Positions 59,052 to 64,000 of a stretch of DNA of 64,000 nt are shown one piece after another. The notes beneath the pieces were generated by a model, which ran no database searches, was not told the origin of the DNA, and saw nothing but the letters and a program-made list of their open reading frames with translations. Positions within the stretch are counted from its first letter, which is position 1. Every line of letters begins with the position of its first letter. The DNA comes from Novosphingobium resinovorum. GTDB lineage: Bacteria > Pseudomonadota > Alphaproteobacteria > Sphingomonadales > Sphingomonadaceae. The stretch covers positions 8,579-72,578 of the forward strand of contig NZ_BSFC01000019.1 of NCBI RefSeq assembly GCF_027922145.1, in the 5' to 3' direction. The position numbers were made by a program, and so were the translations under genes.

Positions 59052-59828
59052 ATGAACAAGCGTTTTGCTGCCCTCACCTGCGCCCTTCTCTCGGCCAGCC
59101 TGCTAGCGGGCTGTGGCTCGGTCGGCCGCCTCAAGAACGTCGGAAAAGCGCCGAAGATGAGCGATCCCGGCGCCCCGGTGGCCCCGCGCATCGAACCCTC
59201 GCTGGGCAACCACGCCAGCGCCGATCGCGCGCCGGACGGCAGCGACCCCAAGGTCGCCGAGGCCGATCGCGGCGCCTCCCTCTTCCGCACCGGCGGCGGC
59301 GCGTTCTTCCGCGACCAGCGCGCCTCGCGCGTGGGCGACATCGTCACGATCCGCATCAACATCGCCGATAATGCACAGGTCGCCAACAGCACCACGCGCA
59401 CCCGCAACGGCAGCGAAGGCGGCGGAATCGCGGCACTTCTGGGCCTCGAAAGCCAGATCGGCAAAGTCCTCCCCGGCAACCCGGACCCGGGCAACCTGGT
59501 CAGCACCAATTCGAAGTCGAGTGCGGTCGGCGTGGGGAATACCGCCCGGTCGGAGCAGATCAACATGACGGTGGCGGCCACCGTCACCAGCGTCCTGCCC
59601 AACGGCAACCTCGCCATTCGGGGCAAGCAGGAAGTGCGGGTGAACTTCGAACTGCGCGAACTGGTGGTTTCCGGCGTGATCCGGCCCGAGGACATCGCCC
59701 GCGACAACTCCATCCGCCACAGCCAGATCGCCGAGGCGCGCATCAGTTACGGCGGCCGTGGCCAGTTGACCGACGCGCAGCAGGCCCGCTGGGGCCAGCA
59801 GATCTACGACGCGCTGTTCCCGTTCTGA
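59052..59828 (+). CDS. flgH: flagellar L-ring lipoprotein FlgH
   Basis: A 258-residue lipoprotein. Lipobox LLAGC (Cys about 21). SLFRTGGGAFFRDQRASRVG, DIVTIRINIADNAQVANSTT and C-terminal GRGQLTDAQQARWGQQIYDA are canonical. Forms the outer-membrane ring. Last gene of the flgF unit. Confidence 0.96.
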   Translation: MNKRFAALTCALLSASLLAGCGSVGRLKNVGKAPKMSDPGAPVAPRIEPSLGNHASADRAPDGSDPKVAEADRGASLFRTGGGAFFRDQRASRVGDIVTIRINIADNAQVANSTTRTRNGSEGGGIAALLGLESQIGKVLPGNPDPGNLVSTNSKSSAVGVGNTARSEQINMTVAATVTSVLPNGNLAIRGKQEVRVNFELRELVVSGVIRPEDIARDNSIRHSQIAEARISYGGRGQLTDAQQARWGQQIYDALFPF

Positions 59829-59893
59829 GCGGTACATATAGCGGCACTCAACGGCACTCAGGGGTGCCACAAGGGGGTGCTAACATGCCAACA

Positions 59894-60015
59894 CCGTCAT
59901 CCCAGCGAAGGCTGGGACCGCTATCGGTGTTTAGGCGAGAGTCCGCCGACAGCCATCCTGACGCGAAGTGCGCTGTTCACAGCGAGCGGTCCCAGCCTTC
60001 GCTGGAATGACGGGC
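59894..60015. repeat. intergenic inverted repeat, family B
   Basis: Arms CGTCATCCCAGCGAAGGCTG and CAGCCTTCGCTGGAATGACG with extra pairing GGGACCGCT/AGCGGTCCC. It lies between flgH and the flagellin promoter and may terminate flgH transcription. Confidence 0.82.
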
Positions 60016-60037
60016 TTTTGTCAGAGAGCCCGGGAAG

Positions 60038-60050
60038 CATTCCTATAGTT
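60038..60050 (+). promoter_or_regulatory. flagellar promoter element of the flagellin gene
   Basis: Reads CATTCCTATAGTT, giving a leader of about 110 bases before the flagellin ATG. A TTGTCA lies 20 bases upstream of TATAGT, as in flbT. Confidence 0.6.
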
Positions 60051-60166
60051 TTTCCACAGGCCGCAACCGTCCTTTAACAACTCCTCCTAGAATAAAGACG
60101 CACCCGTATCTTTCGGGATTGCGAGAGGCCGCAGAACCGGCCGGTAACCTAGAAGGGAAACAAGAA

Positions 60167-61090
60167 ATGGCGTTTTCGGTCAACACCAACAGCGGCGCGA
60201 TGGCAGCTCTCCAGAGCCTCAACGCGACCAACAAGTCGATGGAAACCACCCAGAGCCGTATCACCACGGGTCTGAATGTTGCCTCGACCAAGGACGACTC
60301 GGCGAAGTACACGGTCGCCCAGACGCTCCGCGGCGACCTTGGCAAGCTGGGCGCGGTCACCACCTCGCTCAACAACGCCAAGTCGGTCACGGACGTCGCC
60401 GTCGCCGGTGCCGAACAGATCTCCGACCTCGTCAACCAGATGAAGTCGAAGGCTCTCGAAGCATCGGATGCCGGTCTCGACGACGAAAGCCGCAAGGCGA
60501 TCTCCAACGACCTGCTGACCCTCAAGAAGCAGATCAATACGGTGATCGAAGGTTCGAGCTTCAACGGCACGAACCTGCTCAAGGGCACGGCTGCCGTTGC
60601 TGAAACGACACCTGGCGCCGGTGATGGCGTGGACGCTACCGGTGGTAAGGTTAGCGCCCTGCAATCGATCGATGGCGATACGCTTTCGGTCAATAACCAG
60701 GGCCTGAGCGCAGCCGCCGAGACCGCGTTCGGCGATGCCGACACGGATGACGACATCACCAACATCGGCCTTGCCAATGATCCTGATGATGTCGCCGGCA
60801 CCGGTTCGGGTGCGGCGGATGCGCTCTTGACCAAGCTCGACACCATGTTCGACACGGTCAAGACCAGCCTGTCCGACCTCGGCGCCGGTTCGCGTCAGAT
60901 CGAAGGTCAGCTCAGCTTCAACAGCAATCTGAGCGACGTGATCACGACCGGCATCGGCAGCCTCGTCGATGCAGACCTCGCCAAGGAGTCGGCGAACCTT
61001 CAGGCCCTTCAGGTCCAGCAGCAGCTGGGTGTGCAGGCTCTGTCGATCGCCAACCAGTCGCCGCAGACGCTCCTGTCGCTGTTCCGCTAA
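60167..61090 (+). CDS. flagellin
   Basis: A 307-residue flagellin. D0/D1 N terminus FSVNTNSGAMAALQSLNATN, TTQSRITTGLNVASTKDDSA; a short acidic variable middle (about 145-210); C-terminal D1/D0 VDADLAKESANLQALQVQQQ, LGVQALSIANQSPQTLLSLF. The codon use (many GGT, CTC, AAG) suggests high expression. AAGGGA precedes the ATG. Only flagellin in the window; the long leader is a plausible target of FlbT/FlaF. Confidence 0.95.
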   Translation: MAFSVNTNSGAMAALQSLNATNKSMETTQSRITTGLNVASTKDDSAKYTVAQTLRGDLGKLGAVTTSLNNAKSVTDVAVAGAEQISDLVNQMKSKALEASDAGLDDESRKAISNDLLTLKKQINTVIEGSSFNGTNLLKGTAAVAETTPGAGDGVDATGGKVSALQSIDGDTLSVNNQGLSAAAETAFGDADTDDDITNIGLANDPDDVAGTGSGAADALLTKLDTMFDTVKTSLSDLGAGSRQIEGQLSFNSNLSDVITTGIGSLVDADLAKESANLQALQVQQQLGVQALSIANQSPQTLLSLFR

Positions 61091-61134
61091 GGACGGCGCC
61101 AGGCTCCTTCCGATTTCGGGAGGGGACCATTTCG

Positions 61135-61173
61135 AAAGGCCGGGACGGTTCGCCGCCCCGGCCTTTCTTTTTG
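61135..61173 (+). terminator. intrinsic terminator of the flagellin gene
   Basis: AAAGGCCGGG (61135-61144) pairs with CCCGGCCTTT (61157-61166), followed by a T-rich run (CTTTTTG). It is 45 bases after the flagellin stop. Confidence 0.85.
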
Positions 61174-61193
61174 GGGGAATCGTCAGCAAATTC

Positions 61194-61215
61194 CTCCCCG
61201 AGCAAGCTCGGGGAG
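61194..61215. repeat. short hairpin, half of a family A repeat
   Basis: CTCCCCGAGC (61194-61203) and GCTCGGGGAG (61206-61215) match the arm of the family A copy at 34291. It sits just after the stop of the nucleoside hydrolase gene and may be its terminator. Confidence 0.6.
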
Positions 61216-61221
61216 AAATAC

Positions 61222-62343
61222 TCACTTCGCCGCGACGGACTTCACGATTATCTCGTCCAGCTTGCGCGGATCGATCGACATGACCACCCGGGCCTTCTGC
61301 TCGCCGAGGCCGGGCTGGTAGTGCTCGCGCCAGCTGAGCGTATCGCCGTAAGTCGCGCCGAACGCCGCGTCGTAATCGACGTAGAGGTCTTCGGCCCCGG
61401 TCACGATCGAGGGATCGAGCAGCACGGCGGCGACGATCTCGTCCCACAGCGGGAAGCCCGGCTCGAAGCCGGCGATCGCCTTGCCCAGTTCCGGCTTCGC
61501 GCCCTTCGCGGCGCGGTCGAGCAGCTTGCGGCTCAGCTGCGTCGCGGTCGAGGGATCGACCGGGATCACGGTGATCTGCTTCCACGGCGCGCGGCTGACG
61601 ATGCTGGCGGCCTCGGGGTCGAGGCGGATGTTGAATTCGCGGCGCGGCGAATTGGCGAACTCGCGCGCGAACTCCACGGCCGAGCGGTCATCGAGGACGC
61701 GGTGCGGGTTGAAGCTGCCGCCCATGTAGATCAATCCTTTGGCAAGGCTGGCAAATTCGGGGTCGAGGCGCTGCGCCAGCGCGAGGTTAGTCATCGGTCC
61801 GCCCTCGACGATAGTGATCTGGCCGGGGTACTTGTGGACCATCTCGATCATGAACACCGCCGCCATCTTCGAGGCGACCTTGGTGCTGGGCGCGCCCCAG
61901 GGCAGGTTCGAGAGGTCGTAGGGCGTGTAATAGGGCGGCGTCGACTGCTGCGTGGGCTCAACCCACTGCTTCATCCACGCGCCCTTCCACGTCAGCTTGC
62001 CGTAGAGCGCTTCCCAGCGCTCGGTCGCCTTCTCGGTATTCATCAGCGGATCGATCGCGCCCTGTGCCACCGGAACGTCGGTGCGGCCCATGATCTCAAG
62101 GCCGCGCAGCTGCATCGCCGCCCCGCGCGGCGCCCACCAGTTGCCGGTCACGCTGGTCACGCCCACCACGTCGATCTGCGGCGAATTGAGCAGCATCATG
62201 TGCATGAGCGAGAAACCCTCGTCATCGATGAGGACTTTCTGCGGGGCGGGCTTATCCTCAGCCTGAGCAGGCAGGGCAAGGAAGACCGCCGCCGCCGTCA
62301 GCAGCGAGGAGACGAGACGGGTCACGGCATTCAGGGGGGTCAT
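61222..62343 (-). CDS. nucleoside hydrolase-like secreted protein with altered metal site
   Basis: A 373-residue protein with a signal peptide (about 1-28, ending AQA-E). It has a nucleoside hydrolase-like layout (KVLIDDEGFSLMHMMLLN, VVGVTSVTGNWW, IVEGGPMTNLALAQRL, LIYMGGSFNP), but the N-terminal DxDxxxDD calcium motif is replaced by IDDEGFS and the later ligands differ. It may have another catalytic role or bind a nucleoside-like ligand. ATG 62343 has AAGGACA upstream. It lies next to a TonB-dependent receptor, possibly its partner. Confidence 0.8.
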   Translation of the reverse strand: MTPLNAVTRLVSSLLTAAAVFLALPAQAEDKPAPQKVLIDDEGFSLMHMMLLNSPQIDVVGVTSVTGNWWAPRGAAMQLRGLEIMGRTDVPVAQGAIDPLMNTEKATERWEALYGKLTWKGAWMKQWVEPTQQSTPPYYTPYDLSNLPWGAPSTKVASKMAAVFMIEMVHKYPGQITIVEGGPMTNLALAQRLDPEFASLAKGLIYMGGSFNPHRVLDDRSAVEFAREFANSPRREFNIRLDPEAASIVSRAPWKQITVIPVDPSTATQLSRKLLDRAAKGAKPELGKAIAGFEPGFPLWDEIVAAVLLDPSIVTGAEDLYVDYDAAFGATYGDTLSWREHYQPGLGEQKARVVMSIDPRKLDEIIVKSVAAK

Positions 62344-62372
62344 CTGTTGTCCTTGTTGGAACACAACACACT

Positions 62373-62473
62373 TCGTCATTGCGAGGAGGCCCAAGTGCGC
62401 TTTGGGCCGACGAAGCAATCCAGGGCAGTGCGCAACCGCCTTGGGTTGCTTCGCTACGCTCGCGGGTGACGAA
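62373..62473. repeat. intergenic inverted repeat, family D (copy 3, variant)
   Basis: Outer arms CGTCATTGCGAGG and CGCTCGCGGGTGACG with an inner hairpin GGCCCAAGTGCGCTTTGGGCC. It carries an insertion relative to copies 1 and 2. Confidence 0.75.
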
Positions 62474-62529
62474 CGAAGGGAGCGGCCCCCTGCCCTCTCG
62501 CGGATGAACAGGCATGGGGGCCAAATAAA

Positions 62530-62557
62530 AAGGGCGCCGGTTTGACCCGGCGCCCTT
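62530..62557 (-). terminator. intrinsic terminator of the TonB-dependent receptor gene
   Basis: AAGGGCGCCGG (62530-62540) pairs with CCGGCGCCCTT (62547-62557). On the minus strand the hairpin is followed by TTTTATTTGG. It lies eight bases after the receptor stop. Confidence 0.85.
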
Positions 62558-62564
62558 CGCTTCA

Positions 62565-64000
62565 TCAGAAGTTGAAGCGGAACTCGCCGCCGATGATGCG
62601 CGGTTCGTTGAGCATCGCCGTCAGGTTGTTGAAGTCGATCGCGCCGACGACGCGGATCTGGTTGGTGATGTTGCGGGCGAATGCCGCAACTTCGTAGCCG
62701 CGCTTGTTGTCGCGGTAGCCGACGCGCGCGCCGCCCTCGAGGTAGGCCTTACCCGTGAACTCGATCGAGTCGTACAGGAACAGGTTGATCTTCGAGCGGT
62801 AAGACCAGTCGGTGTAGGCGAAGATCTCGTTGTCGTTGCCCAGCGGCACGGCGTAGCGCAGCGTCGCGTTGCCGATCCAGCGCGGAGCCTGCGGCAGGCT
62901 GTTGCCATCGATCGAGGCCAAGGTGGTGCCGTTAACGGTCACCAACGGGTCGGTCACGGTGCAGCCGCCGCCGCAAGGTGCGACGTAGAGGTCCTTGTCC
63001 TTCAGCTCGGTGTAGTTGTAGCTGCCGCCCAGCGTCAGCATGAGGTTCTCGATCGGGGTCGCCGAGAATTCCGCCTCGACGCCGTAGCCGATCGCCTTCT
63101 TCGCGTTCATCAGCTGCGTGACGTTGGAGTTGCCACCCACCGCCGTCAGCTGGATGTTCTTCGTGTCGAAGTAGTAGCCGTCGACCGAGAAGTTGAACAG
63201 GCCGGGCTGCTCGGTCTTGAAGCCGACTTCGTACGAGGTCGTCGTCTGCGGGCGGGCCATCGTCGCGACACCGGCGGTGGTGTCGTTCTTCAGCGCCGCG
63301 CCAAGGTAGCCCGAGGCTACGCGGGCGTAGATGCTGCTCGACGAGGAGAGCTTGAACGTTGCGCTGCCGTCCCACGACCACTTGGAGCCGTTGGTGCTGC
63401 CGGTCGAACGGCCGGTGGTGGCGTCGATGTCGTCGCCGTTCACGAGGATGGCATAGCGCTTGTCATGCGACCAGCGCAGGCCGCCGCGCAGGATCAGCGC
63501 GTCCACCGGGGTGTACTCGACCGAGCCGAAGAACGCGTAGGTCTCGTTGTCAAGGTGCGAGATGCTGGTCGGCGAGTAGACGTTGGTGTTGGACCACGAA
63601 CCGCTCTCGCTCTCGAGGTTCTGGTTGAAGTAGTAGGCGCCCGCCTGGAAGCTGACGTCGCCGAACTTCTTGGAGGCGAAGCGCAGTTCCTGGCTGAATT
63701 CCTTCGGCGTGGTGTCGCCGCCGGTCTGGACCTGGAACGGGGTGTTCGCGGGTGTACCGCCGTCGATATCGCCGCGCGAGAAGACGCTGGCGCGCTCCCA
63801 GGCAGTGATCGAGTAGAGCGAACCGGCGCCGTCGAACTCGTAGCTGGCCTGGACGTTGGCGCCCCAGCTCTCCAGCTCCTGCGGGTTCGATCCGTTCTGG
63901 TTGGCATGCTCGATGTCATAACCGGCGACGAGATCGTTGGTGCCCTTCTGGATCGCATTGGCGCGGAACAGGCGCGCGGTACCCTTCAGCGAGCGGGCGT
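62565..64000 (-). CDS. TonB-dependent outer-membrane receptor (3' part)
   Basis: About 478 codons of the C-terminal beta-barrel; the frame is open to the window edge, so the plug and TonB box lie outside. Barrel strands alternate with aromatic residues (GFKTEQPGLFNFSVDGYYFD, NFSVDGYYFDTKNIQLT, AEFSATPIENLMLTLGGSYN), and the chain ends GGEFRFNF with terminal Phe. TonB receptors import scarce nutrients such as siderophores, vitamins or sugars. The neighbouring nucleoside hydrolase-like protein hints at nucleoside-type cargo, an inference only. Confidence 0.9.
   Translation of the reverse strand, partial: ARSLKGTARLFRANAIQKGTNDLVAGYDIEHANQNGSNPQELESWGANVQASYEFDGAGSLYSITAWERASVFSRGDIDGGTPANTPFQVQTGGDTTPKEFSQELRFASKKFGDVSFQAGAYYFNQNLESESGSWSNTNVYSPTSISHLDNETYAFFGSVEYTPVDALILRGGLRWSHDKRYAILVNGDDIDATTGRSTGSTNGSKWSWDGSATFKLSSSSSIYARVASGYLGAALKNDTTAGVATMARPQTTTSYEVGFKTEQPGLFNFSVDGYYFDTKNIQLTAVGGNSNVTQLMNAKKAIGYGVEAEFSATPIENLMLTLGGSYNYTELKDKDLYVAPCGGGCTVTDPLVTVNGTTLASIDGNSLPQAPRWIGNATLRYAVPLGNDNEIFAYTDWSYRSKINLFLYDSIEFTGKAYLEGGARVGYRDNKRGYEVAAFARNITNQIRVVGAIDFNNLTAMLNEPRIIGGEFRFNF

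Overview
The window is GC-rich alphaproteobacterial DNA, most likely from a sphingomonad (Sphingomonadaceae, Novosphingobium/Sphingobium-like). The evidence is FlaF and FlbT flagellin regulators, a truncated FlbD in the Caulobacter-type fliN-flbD-flhA position, a DUF6468-type gene next to fliM, a TonB-dependent receptor, and a CoA-linked catabolic operon under an IclR regulator. No name is written in the sequence, so the genus is inference. Layout: 1-724 has no convincing gene but carries two strong hairpins. 725-4919 (+) holds a sensor kinase, an outer-membrane barrel protein and a UDP-sugar epimerase. 4947-11187 (-) holds a possible small membrane protein and a five-gene CoA catabolic operon (SDR, CoA transferase, esterase, FAS1/MaoC-type hydratase, acyl-CoA ligase), divergent from an IclR regulator at 11315. 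12303-15476 (+) holds a membrane protein, an MscS channel and a small unknown protein. 15607-61090 is a nearly complete flagellar island of about 45 kb, interrupted by a Fic-protein remnant (17.95 kb), an XRE regulator, a SatD-like gene pair and a secreted esterase (28.8-32.3 kb). 61222-64000 (-) holds a divergent nucleoside-hydrolase-like protein and the 3' part of a TonB-dependent receptor. The flagellar island encodes the MS and C rings (fliF, fliG, fliM, two fliN), the export gate and ATPase (flhA, flhB, fliO, fliP, fliQ, fliR, fliH, fliI, fliJ), rod and rings (fliE, flgB, flgC, flgF, flgG, flgA, flgH, flgI, flgJ, a separate lytic transglycosylase), hook and junction (flgD, flgE, fliK, flgK, flgL, flgN), stator (motA, motB, MotE-like, FliL and two FliL-like paralogues), one flagellin, and the post-transcriptional pair flaF/flbT. 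I saw no fliD, fliS, flgM, canonical fliA, or chemotaxis genes. The most interesting signal is regulatory. Nearly every flagellar transcription unit has the same short element just upstream, consensus about CATCCTATAATG in the direction of transcription, with no conserved -35 box that I can see. The island also encodes an FlbD homologue that has lost its whole AAA+ (sigma-54-activating) domain, and a sigma-70-family protein with a recognisable region 2 but a shortened region 4. Together these suggest a flagellar hierarchy that has dropped sigma-54/FlbD control and runs on a compact -10-only promoter class. The intergenic gaps are filled with several families of paired inverted repeats, some nested inside each other in opposite orders.
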